DNA of 45,570 bases from Chloroflexota bacterium (GTDB taxonomy: Bacteria; Chloroflexota; Anaerolineae; Aggregatilineales; Phototrophicaceae), in the NCBI GenBank assembly GCA_026706455.1, contig JAPOYS010000153.1, positions 1-45,570 on the forward strand, written 5' to 3'. Positions 31,348 through 40,238 of this stretch are shown here, in pieces. The notes beneath the pieces are model-generated. The model had not been told where the DNA came from, did not search any database, and saw only the letters and a program-made list of their open reading frames with translations. Within the stretch, counting starts at the first letter, position 1; each line of letters begins with the position of its first letter. The position numbers were made by a program, and so were the translations under genes.

Positions 31348-32805
31348 TTAGGCGGCGGTCTTGCGAGCCGCTTCCAGCGCCAGTCTTGAGCTGGCGACGC
31401 AGAGCGCGACGATCAGCCAGAACCAGGTAATCGACGACTGGAAATCGAGGCGAAAGAAATAGAGATCGGCGATCTGATTGACCAAGCCCGTGAAGAGCGC
31501 CGCATGGAATCCCAGGTGAATGGCGGCGACATCCGGATTTGTTTGGGCGTAGCGCCAGGCTCGCCGGCCGTAGGCGAAGACGCCGCCCATCGCCAGCAAG
31601 AAGATGACGACGCCGGTCAAGCCGATTTGGTTGGCCATCATCAAATACATATTGGCGACATCGGTATAGATATCGATGTCGGGCGTGCCCGTGAAGCCAA
31701 CGCCCACCAGCGGATAGCGGCCGATTAGCTCAAGCGAGTCCGTCCATTCGTCGATGCGCATTTTCGTCGCCAGGTCGGCGCCTTGAAACGCTTGCGACAG
31801 CCGGTCCAAATAGGCTTGCGTCTGCGGCAAGAGAAGAAAGAGCAGGCTCCCAGCGATCAACACCGGGATCAGACGGCGGTAGCGAACGAGAGCGATCATG
31901 AACATGCCGGCGCCCCAGGCGAGGAATGAGGCGCGCGACGCGGTCAAATACAGGGCGATGGCGACCGCCCCGAAGATAGCCAGCGTCAGCCAGCGCCAGC
32001 GGAGCGCTGGTTTGCGAGCGACTATTTGCGGCGCGATCAAGATGGCGGCTGTCGCCAAGGCGCCGCCCAGCGCGTTGGGGTCGACCCAGGTGCCGATCGC
32101 GCGCTCAGCCAGAGCCGGATTGTCTTCAATGTAGCGAATGACGCCGCCAGCCGGATATCCGATCCGCGACAGCCGGACGAGCAGCGCCTCAGCCAATGAA
32201 TCCGGCGCGAGATACAAGCCGATCGCCAGCAGCGCCTGACAGCCGATCGCCAACAAGATAACCAGGACCAGCCGGCGCAGCACTAGCGGATCACGCAAAA
32301 GATCGGTGAGGATGAAGACCATGCCAATGCTCAGCAGCGTTTCGGCGAATTGACGGATCTTGGCCGGGGTCGGGCTGGCGTGGCGCAATCCGAGGGCAAA
32401 TGCGAAGACGAGCCACATCACGTAGACGATGATCAAGGCGTGGACGGGCGCCAGCTGCAAGTCGCCGCGCCGACCGGTCATCCACTGAAACAGGTAAACC
32501 AGCAGGAATGCGGCCAGCGCCAAATCGAGCAGGGTGGGCGTGATGGCGATCTTGACCGGGAAGACGCCAAAGGGAACGAGAAGTACGATGCCGATAATGG
32601 CGTAGAGCGCCATGCTGATGTTGGTGATGACGTAGAGCCCGGCCAGCAATCCCACGATGCCGGCGATCGCCAGCCAGGGACCAAGGAGCGCGATCAGCAA
32701 GCCCGTGCCGGCGCCGAGAACGCCAATGCCAAAGCCCACGGCGAGCGCGTATTGACGGCGGTCCAGTTGACTGATCCAGATTTGCAAGCCGTTAGCCGCG
32801 CGCAT
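31348..32805 (-). CDS. O-antigen ligase/polymerase (Wzy/WaaL family) membrane protein
   Basis: A 485-residue integral membrane protein with about 11-12 helices. The Wzy_C-type region includes LYLTASRASFLAWGAGMF near residues 286-303, and the large loop carries RIDEWTDSLELIGRYPLVGVGF near 345-366, the conserved pattern of O-antigen ligases and polymerases. These enzymes transfer or polymerise lipid-linked glycans outside the inner membrane. It is the last gene of the polysaccharide operon, 3 bp after the YfhO-like gene. Whether it polymerises or ligates, and to what acceptor in a presumably monoderm organism, cannot be told. Confidence 0.83.
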   Translation of the reverse strand: MRAANGLQIWISQLDRRQYALAVGFGIGVLGAGTGLLIALLGPWLAIAGIVGLLAGLYVITNISMALYAIIGIVLLVPFGVFPVKIAITPTLLDLALAAFLLVYLFQWMTGRRGDLQLAPVHALIIVYVMWLVFAFALGLRHASPTPAKIRQFAETLLSIGMVFILTDLLRDPLVLRRLVLVILLAIGCQALLAIGLYLAPDSLAEALLVRLSRIGYPAGGVIRYIEDNPALAERAIGTWVDPNALGGALATAAILIAPQIVARKPALRWRWLTLAIFGAVAIALYLTASRASFLAWGAGMFMIALVRYRRLIPVLIAGSLLFLLLPQTQAYLDRLSQAFQGADLATKMRIDEWTDSLELIGRYPLVGVGFTGTPDIDIYTDVANMYLMMANQIGLTGVVIFLLAMGGVFAYGRRAWRYAQTNPDVAAIHLGFHAALFTGLVNQIADLYFFRLDFQSSITWFWLIVALCVASSRLALEAARKTAA

Positions 32806-32808
32806 GTT

Positions 32809-35043
32809 TCATCTCCGCCAGAACGCGAGCAGGCTGAGTAGCGTCAGTCCGAGCCAGACGCCAAGACTAAGGCTCAAGCCGAGTGTGTATGTCGCTGGCG
32901 CGAACTTCAGGCTGAGCGTGTGGCGCCCGGCGGGAATCTCCACCGCGCTCAGCCCAGCGTAGGCGCGGATGATCTCGACGGCTTCGCCATTCAAGCTCGC
33001 AGCCCAGCCCGGATAGTGCGGCAGTGAAATCGATAGAATGGCGTTCTGCGGCGTATTGACCTGTAGCACGATTTCCTCGGGTTTGAATGTCGTTATGTCG
33101 ACGCTTCCCCTAGTTGGTCCGCCGGATAAGGCGAGCGAAACAGGCCGCTGCGCCACGATCTTGTCTCGCGCATGATAGCGAGGGTCAGCTATTAATTCTA
33201 GCGCCCAGGCGTCGCTGTCAACCACGTCTGCGTCATGGTAGAGTAGCGCGAAGGGCCTGGGATCGGCCAACCTGTGCAGGTAGACCGGGCCATCCCGATC
33301 CGTTCCGCGTCCGACCAGTTCAGTTGGCGCGGCAAGCGATTTGGCGCCGCTGAAGACGTACTTCACGGCGAATAGCTCCCAAGCCAGCGGATTGTTGACA
33401 TAGTCGCGATAGATGATGGCGGCGGGACCTTTCAGAAACAGCGGGCTGATGCCGCGCATATCCATGAGGCCGTAGAGGCTGCCGAGATTGTCGCGCAGAC
33501 CGCGGAAGCCATCGACGCGAAACGGCTGCCCCTCTTGATCGTCCAGGACGGCTTGGACCAGCGGCGGCGGCGTCATGGCAAGCTGTTCGCTGGCTGGCAC
33601 GGAATCAAAGTTGGCCGGATGATCAATGTTGACGGTTAGCAGCTCGAAGGCGATCAACAGGATCAAAGCAAGTTGCAAGACGGTTCGCTGCGGCTGGCGT
33701 AGAAAGGCGCGTAAAATGGCGTATAAGACGGCGGCGATGAGGGCGCTGCGCGCGGCGATTTCGAATAGCTCGCTCCATTTGTCTGCATCAGCGTGCCAGG
33801 CGAGGAAGAGCCCGAAGGCGGCAATGACCAAAAGCGCTGTGATTCGGAACCAATATCGTAGCGCCCGCTTCCGATGGGCCTGATTCGACCAGTTGCTTAT
33901 TGCGGCGATGCCCAGAGCGGCCAGGACAGCCAGACTGATGGCGACCAGCAGAGCGGCGCGTTCCTGTCCGCGGAAAAATCGCAGACCCGGAATCAGATTG
34001 TAGCTGGCGTAGTACAAGGCGCTGTTGGCGCCCAGGCTGTGCAGCAGGGCAACGAAGGCCACGACTAGCCAGAATCGGCTTTCTCGCGCGCGGCTGACGA
34101 CGGCGACCGCCGCGAAGAATAGCGCCGGAAGCCCAACGTAAAGCGGCGACCATTGGCTCACCGAGCCGGGCAAGATCAACTGGGCAATATCGCGAAATGG
34201 GAAGCCGTTGCCTTTGGCGGCAAAATCCAGACCTTCGCGCGTCGTATGCAGCAGGTACTCGATGCCAGGCAATAGCGTCACGGCTGATGCGCCGAAAGCG
34301 ATCAGGCCCAAGAGCGCGAGTCTCAGGACGAACGCGCGCCAGCCAACACGGTGACTGTAGCAGCGATAAGCCAAGTAGGCGGCCGCCAGATAGGATGCGA
34401 ACCAACTGGTCTGCGGATGCCCGGCCAGCCAGGACAAACCCAGAGCGCAGCCAGCCAGCGCCAGGAAGCGCGGCGCAACCCGCCGGCCGCGAGTCGCTTC
34501 AAGGATGCCCAGCAGCGTCAAGGGCAGCCAGGCGGCCGCCTCCAAGACAGCCAGTTGCAGGGGCGGATAACCGGCCGTGTAGCCGCCATAGCCGATAATC
34601 AGCGCCGCGGCCAGCGCAGCCGGGCGGCTCAATTCATTGCCCAAGGTTAAGCGGCGCGCGAAGCCATACATCAGCAGGGTGAAGAGCAGGACGTGCGCGG
34701 TCATCTCCAGCTGGAGCGCGTTGTATCTCCAGCCGCCGGCCAGAGCGCTAAGCCCGATCGTGATCCAGCGCGGGGGATAAAAGACGGCTGCTTGCGTGTC
34801 GGCGATGAAGGGCAAGCCGCCGTTATTGTAGGGATTCCATAGCGGGAGCTCGCCTCGCGACAGCCGTTCATACTGATAAGCGCCAAAGGCTACGAACTGG
34901 CCCGAAAAGTCGCCTTGCTTCAGCGACGCTTGATCGGCCGCGACCGGTGTGAAGAGACGCCAGAAAAAGAGCAGCCACACCAGGATCAGGGCGGCGACGG
35001 CTTGAAAGTCGTCATTCTTCGCCAGTCGATGGAGGCGCGTCAT
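32809..35043 (-). CDS. YfhO-family membrane protein
   Basis: A 744-residue protein with about 12-13 membrane helices and a C-terminal extracellular beta domain before a last helix. YfhO-type landmarks are GDFSGQFVAFGAYQYERLSRGELPLWNPYNNGG (split: LSRGELPLWNPYNNGG, residues 58-73), FFRGQERAALL, and SISLPHYPGWAASLNGE near 675-691. The family has the GT-C membrane-glycosyltransferase layout and is linked to lipid-carried sugar transfer, for example to teichoic acids in Firmicutes. It lies between a GT4 gene and the O-antigen ligase in a tightly packed operon (gaps 12 and 3 bp), so a role in decorating this polysaccharide is likely. Confidence 0.82.
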   Translation of the reverse strand: MTRLHRLAKNDDFQAVAALILVWLLFFWRLFTPVAADQASLKQGDFSGQFVAFGAYQYERLSRGELPLWNPYNNGGLPFIADTQAAVFYPPRWITIGLSALAGGWRYNALQLEMTAHVLLFTLLMYGFARRLTLGNELSRPAALAAALIIGYGGYTAGYPPLQLAVLEAAAWLPLTLLGILEATRGRRVAPRFLALAGCALGLSWLAGHPQTSWFASYLAAAYLAYRCYSHRVGWRAFVLRLALLGLIAFGASAVTLLPGIEYLLHTTREGLDFAAKGNGFPFRDIAQLILPGSVSQWSPLYVGLPALFFAAVAVVSRARESRFWLVVAFVALLHSLGANSALYYASYNLIPGLRFFRGQERAALLVAISLAVLAALGIAAISNWSNQAHRKRALRYWFRITALLVIAAFGLFLAWHADADKWSELFEIAARSALIAAVLYAILRAFLRQPQRTVLQLALILLIAFELLTVNIDHPANFDSVPASEQLAMTPPPLVQAVLDDQEGQPFRVDGFRGLRDNLGSLYGLMDMRGISPLFLKGPAAIIYRDYVNNPLAWELFAVKYVFSGAKSLAAPTELVGRGTDRDGPVYLHRLADPRPFALLYHDADVVDSDAWALELIADPRYHARDKIVAQRPVSLALSGGPTRGSVDITTFKPEEIVLQVNTPQNAILSISLPHYPGWAASLNGEAVEIIRAYAGLSAVEIPAGRHTLSLKFAPATYTLGLSLSLGVWLGLTLLSLLAFWRR

Positions 35044-35055
35044 AGAGTCGTTCCG

Positions 35056-36180
35056 TCAATTGAAGGACTGGAAGAAGTCGACCGTTTCATGCGCGATCGC
35101 GTCCCAGTCGAAATGCGCGCTAAGCTGCGCCGCGCCCTGACGCAGGCGCTTCAATTGGTCGCTTTCACGCATCAAGCGGGCGATCGCGTTTTCGATGGCC
35201 TCAGGCGAATTCGCCGGAACGAGCCATAGATTGGACGCGTGCTGGAAGACTTCGACCTTCACAGCAGGTTCGGTGGTAAGGATCGCGCAGCCATTGTGAA
35301 TTGCCGCGATCAAACTGCTGCGCCGGAAGGAGGCGCCGTCGGTAAATGGCAGCGCCATCAAGTCGACGGCTTGGAAGCAGGCAGCCGCTTCCTGCTCGGT
35401 CAGGTATCCGGTCCACGTGACCAAATCAGTCAGTCCCTGCTGTCGGATGCGTTGTTTCAGCCGCTGGAGGTAGGCGGCGTCCTCGTCATTATCGACTGTG
35501 TTTTTCCCGCCGCCGAATAAAATCAGCCGCCAATCGCAGCCGCGCGCGCGCAGTCTCGCCAGCGCTTTGATCAGATAATCCAGCCCTTTGACCGCCTTGA
35601 TAAAGCCGAAATATCCTAGGACAAAGGTATCAGCTTCCGCGCCTGCGCGCTGACGCCAGGCGGCGGCTTCGCGCTCTTGTCCGGGCGCGCTAGGCACGCT
35701 GCTGCCCAGCGGAATGAGGCGCCGACGCGGCAGGGCTTGCAGCCGCAAATTGTCTTCCTGATTGGTCACGATGACGCCGGCCGATGAACGCGCCAGTCGC
35801 ATGACGATCCAGTCGCGCAGGGGTCCTGCTTTGGGAAAAAGGTAGGGATGGCGCAGATCATGAAAGGTCGTGACGACCGGCGCCTGCAGAAAAGCCGGCA
35901 GAAAATGAACGAAGGGCGACATGTCATAGGCGGCCGTCTGAAACTGTAGATTGACGATGGTGATGCCGCAACGGCGCACCCAGGCTCTGATCGCGGGGAT
36001 GCAAGCCGGTCCCCAGCTGCTGATAACGCTCAGCTCCAGCCCCCCGCTCTTGGGACCCGCTCGGCTGAGAACGTAGACATCGTCGCCCAGATCGACGAGT
36101 CGCTCCCCCAGAATACGCGTAAAATCGCCGACGCCCCCGGGCATGGGGGGGAACTCGCCGCTGATCAGTCCAATCCTCAT
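35056..36180 (-). CDS. GT4-family glycosyltransferase
   Basis: A 374-residue GT-B enzyme. The ATG at 36180 begins MRIGLISGEFPPMPGGVGDF, the canonical GT4 start with its Gly-rich acceptor loop, and overlaps the stop of the upstream GT2 gene (ATGA). A longer open frame upstream is only GT2 sequence in another phase. Donor-domain features are LGYFGFIKAVKGLDYLIKAL, LILFGGGK, and LPFTDGASFRRSSLIAAIHNGCAILTT near residues 275-300 in place of the usual E-x7-E block. It transfers a nucleotide-activated sugar in assembly of the operon's polysaccharide. Specificity is unknown, though GDP-D-rhamnose is made by the same operon. Confidence 0.86.
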   Translation of the reverse strand: MRIGLISGEFPPMPGGVGDFTRILGERLVDLGDDVYVLSRAGPKSGGLELSVISSWGPACIPAIRAWVRRCGITIVNLQFQTAAYDMSPFVHFLPAFLQAPVVTTFHDLRHPYLFPKAGPLRDWIVMRLARSSAGVIVTNQEDNLRLQALPRRRLIPLGSSVPSAPGQEREAAAWRQRAGAEADTFVLGYFGFIKAVKGLDYLIKALARLRARGCDWRLILFGGGKNTVDNDEDAAYLQRLKQRIRQQGLTDLVTWTGYLTEQEAAACFQAVDLMALPFTDGASFRRSSLIAAIHNGCAILTTEPAVKVEVFQHASNLWLVPANSPEAIENAIARLMRESDQLKRLRQGAAQLSAHFDWDAIAHETVDFFQSFN

Positions 36181-37130
36181 AGCCTCGCCTTCAAGCCGCT
36201 GCGCAGCACCTGCCAATAAACGCGCAGGCGTTGGGCGCGCAGCCGTCGCTTGTGCCCCAGCGCGCCTTTGACCGCCTCCAGGCAAAACTGCCAGGCGAAT
36301 TGCAGAAGCAATGCGCCGCGCAGAATGAGGTAATGCCCCTCCCCATGATACTTGCGAAAATATCGGAGTTTGCTGGTATGGAAGTGGAGCTGCTTGCGGG
36401 CGGCCGCTTGCTCGCTGCTTTTGCCGCCGTGATGCGTGATACGGGCGCCGCCGTGGTAATAGACGCGCCAGCCGGCCGACTTTGCGCGGCGACAATAATC
36501 GAGTTCTTCCGAGTACATGACGTAACCCTCGTCGAGCCCGCCAATAGATTCGTAGACGGCGCGGCGCAGCATCAGCGCGGAGCCTTGCGCCCAATCCACT
36601 TCAAGCACATCATCGTCTCGCTCGTCGAGCAGCCGATACTGCCGCTCCACAGATGCGGGCGCCCACGCCGATAGCCAGGTGCTTTCGAAGATGCCGGTCG
36701 CCAGCGTGGGGAAGCGGCGCCGCGTTGATTGATGGCTGCCGTCGCTGTTAAGCGTGTGCGGACCCAGGATGCCGATCTCGGGGCGCCTGATCATAAACGC
36801 GATCATTTTGCCGAGGGCGTCCGCGCAAACTTCCGTGTCCGGATTGAGCAGGAGCAGATAATCGCCGCGCGCGCGCTGTAGCCCAAGATTGTTCCCGCGC
36901 GTGAAGCCGATATTCTCGCCTTGAGCCAGCAAAGTTGCAGCGGGATACTTGTCGCGCACCAGCTCGGCGCTGCCGTCATCGCTGGCCGAATCCACCACGA
37001 TGACTTCGAGGCTGAACTCGTCTTTATCGCTGAGAGGGATCCTGCGCTCCGCGAGATTTAGACTCGCCAGGCATTTGTCCAGCAGCTCGCGCACATTCCA
37101 ACTGACGATGATAACTGAGAGCTCAATCAA
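36177..37130 (-). CDS. GT2-family glycosyltransferase (rhamnosyltransferase-like)
   Basis: A 317-residue GT-A enzyme. The start is probably TTG at 37130, with AGGGAG 6 nt upstream; another TTG 15 nt earlier is possible. Motifs in order are LSVIIVSWNVRELL, EVIVVDSASDDGS, GENIGFTRGNNLG, LLLLNPDTEV (metal-binding region near residue 100), and GSALMLRRAVYESIGGLDEGYVMYSEELDYC (split: GSALMLRRA and MYSEELDYCRR). This order is typical of rhamnosyl- and related transferases. The C-terminus is basic and amphipathic, suggesting membrane association. It is followed by the GT4 gene with a 4-nt overlap. Confidence 0.86.
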   Translation of the reverse strand: MIELSVIIVSWNVRELLDKCLASLNLAERRIPLSDKDEFSLEVIVVDSASDDGSAELVRDKYPAATLLAQGENIGFTRGNNLGLQRARGDYLLLLNPDTEVCADALGKMIAFMIRRPEIGILGPHTLNSDGSHQSTRRRFPTLATGIFESTWLSAWAPASVERQYRLLDERDDDVLEVDWAQGSALMLRRAVYESIGGLDEGYVMYSEELDYCRRAKSAGWRVYYHGGARITHHGGKSSEQAAARKQLHFHTSKLRYFRKYHGEGHYLILRGALLLQFAWQFCLEAVKGALGHKRRLRAQRLRVYWQVLRSGLKARL

Positions 37131-37211
37131 AGCGCGCTCCCTCAAGCGGTCCTACACTGGGCAGTTTAACAGCCTTTCGCCGAATTCAAGAGCGCCCGCC
37201 GGCGGAAACGA

Positions 37212-38005
37212 TCAGTCGATGGGCAGGGCAAACAGCCGTTCCGCATTTCGCGTCGTCTGGCGAGCCATTTCTTCCGCTGATACGCCATGCAATTCAGCCA
37301 CTTTGTCGTTGATATAGCGTACGTATGCTGGTTCGTTGCGTTTGCCGCGGCGTGGCTGTGGCGCCAGGAAGGGAGCGTCCGTCTCGATCAGGAGGCGATC
37401 GACGGGGACGCGCCGCGCAACCGACCGCAGTTCCTCCGCGTTCTTGAACGTAATCGGACCCGTGAAGCCAAGATACAAGCCCAGCGCGAGCGCGCGTTCT
37501 GCGATATCAAGGGCGGCGGAAAACGAATGCAAGACGCCGAGCCGTCCGCGCAATTTCGCCGGCGCCCCGGGCGCCCAGTCTGCCAGAATCTTCATCAGGT
37601 CAGCGCTTGCATCGCGGTTGTGGATGATCACCGGCAGTTCTAGCTCGATCGCCAGCTCCAGCTGCGATTCGAAGGCGCGCCACTGCTGGGCTTGCGGGCT
37701 CTTCTCCCAATAATAGTCGAGCCCGATTTCGCCGAGCGCCACCACCTTGGAAGCGCCCGCAAAACGACGCAGCGCGTCCAAGACCGAGTCGTCAAATTCA
37801 GCGCTGCTGTTGGGATGGATGCCGACGGCGGCGAAGACGCCATCAAATGACGTGGCCAGCTCAAGCGCCTGGCGACAGCTCTCCAAGTCTATGGCTGGGA
37901 CGATGACGCGATTGACGCCGGCGCCTCGCGCGCGCCGCAGCACCTCGTCGCGGTCGGCGTCGTAGCGGTGGAAATAGAGATGGCAGTGGGTATCGACCAG
38001 GTCCA

Positions 38006-38006
<1 letters not shown>
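37212..38006 (-). CDS. tatD: TatD-family metal-dependent deoxyribonuclease
   Basis: A 264-residue TIM-barrel hydrolase. Metal-site residues are visible: His7 and His9 in DTHCH, Glu in ALGEIGLDYYW (about residue 93), His in PVIIHNRDA, and Asp in LLIETDAPFLAP. TatD proteins are 3'-exonucleases implicated in DNA repair. The ATG overlaps the gmd stop (TGATG), so it is translationally coupled into the sugar operon, although its job is unrelated. A 123-bp gap separates its stop from the GT2 start. Confidence 0.92.
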
Positions 38007-38998
<992 letters not shown>

Positions 38999-39952
38999 TC
39001 AGCTTGCGCTTTGTCGCGCGCGGCAATCTTCTAGGACATCGCGCAAAGTCTCTTCAAAAGTCAGCTCGGGCTTCCAGCCGGTATCGCGCCTTAGCTTGCC
39101 CGCGTCGCCACGAATCTCCGGCACATCGACTGGGCGCAGGCGGGCCGGATCCTCGCGAATTTCGATTTCAATCTCCGTCAAGCCAAGCAAGGTGTTGAGC
39201 AGGCGCCCGATGCTACGGGCGACGCCGGAGGCGATATTATAAGCTTCGCCGGGCTGGCCCCGGTCGACAATCAATTGATAGGCGCGGACGATATCGCGGA
39301 CATCGGTGAAGTCTCGCTTGGCGGCCAGGTTGCCAACGTATATAACCGCATCCTGCTGGCCGTCCTCAATAGCGGCAATCTGGCGGGCGAAGGCGGGCGC
39401 GACAAAGCGGTCATTCTGGCCGGGACCAATATGATTGAATGGACGCGCGCGCATAATGGGCAGGTCATGGCTCAGGTAATATTGCAGCGCCAACATGTCC
39501 TGGGCGACTTTGCTGACGCTGTAGGGATTGGTCGGGCGGATCGCCGTCTCTTCGTTCAGCGGCAATTGACTGGACTCAACGGCGCCATAGATTTCGGCCG
39601 AACTAACGACGAGTATGCGCGGGCGGATTTCCAGCTCCAGGCAGGCTCTTATGATGTTGAGTTGGGCGCGGATATTGTTCTCAAGCGTTTCCCACGGGTC
39701 TTCAAAGGAGCGCGGCACAAAGGCTTGCGCGGCCAGATGATAGATGGCGCTCGGGCGACAGCTGGCCAGCAGGCTGCGCGTTTGTTCAAAGCATTTCAGA
39801 TCGACCAGTCGCTGATCGGCAACCGCCTCGTGGACAGATTCGCTCGGGAAGAGCGTCGTACCTGTCAGGCTTGCGCCCGGCTGCGCCCGGCCGATTTGCG
39901 CCGACAGATGGCGGCCCACAAATCCGCCCGCTCCCGTGATTAGAACGCGCAA
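38999..39952 (-). CDS. rmd: GDP-6-deoxy-D-mannose (4-keto) reductase
   Basis: A 317-residue epimerase/dehydratase-family enzyme. No ATG begins the protein. TTG at 39952 (LRVLITGAGGFVGRH) fits the family start and has GAGG about 10 nt upstream; a 35-residue longer form from TTG 40057 is less likely. Motifs are YHLAAQAFVPRSFEDPWETL, VVSSAEIYG, NPYSVSKVAQDML (Tyr-x3-Lys), then RPFNHIGPGQ and GNLAAKRDFTDVRDIVRAY. The last two favour Rmd over GDP-fucose synthase. It reduces the Gmd product to GDP-D-rhamnose. It is the first gene of the polysaccharide operon; a TATAAT box lies upstream at 40066-40071. Confidence 0.87.
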   Translation of the reverse strand: MRVLITGAGGFVGRHLSAQIGRAQPGASLTGTTLFPSESVHEAVADQRLVDLKCFEQTRSLLASCRPSAIYHLAAQAFVPRSFEDPWETLENNIRAQLNIIRACLELEIRPRILVVSSAEIYGAVESSQLPLNEETAIRPTNPYSVSKVAQDMLALQYYLSHDLPIMRARPFNHIGPGQNDRFVAPAFARQIAAIEDGQQDAVIYVGNLAAKRDFTDVRDIVRAYQLIVDRGQPGEAYNIASGVARSIGRLLNTLLGLTEIEIEIREDPARLRPVDVPEIRGDAGKLRRDTGWKPELTFEETLRDVLEDCRARQSAS

Positions 39953-40065
39953 TGCCGGCAGCCTCGCGCTGGGAAATGCCCGGACGCCGCCGCGATCAGA
40001 AGGCTCCGATCGGTCGTCATATTGCTGCAACTTTCTCGCGCTGATTGTAAGACGCAACTTGCGCC

Positions 40066-40071
40066 ATTATA
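40066..40071 (-). promoter_or_regulatory. -10 box of the polysaccharide operon
   Basis: TATAAT on the minus strand lies in the 286-bp gap between the DUF4397-SH3b gene and rmd, about 115 nt before the chosen rmd start. No good -35 was seen. The rest of the gap (40072-40238) shows no gene or strong hairpin. Confidence 0.4.
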
Positions 40072-40238
40072 ATCCATTGACCATCGTCCGCCAGAGCAAA
40101 GCGGTTCAGCCGCCCCGACAGTAGGTCCATATCGGTCGCAAGCGTGCGTCAGCGGCGCCGGGAACCGGGCAGATATCGCCACGCCCCGAGAGGATTGCGC
40201 GGTGGCGGATGACCGCAATATCGAATCGCCGGCGAGCG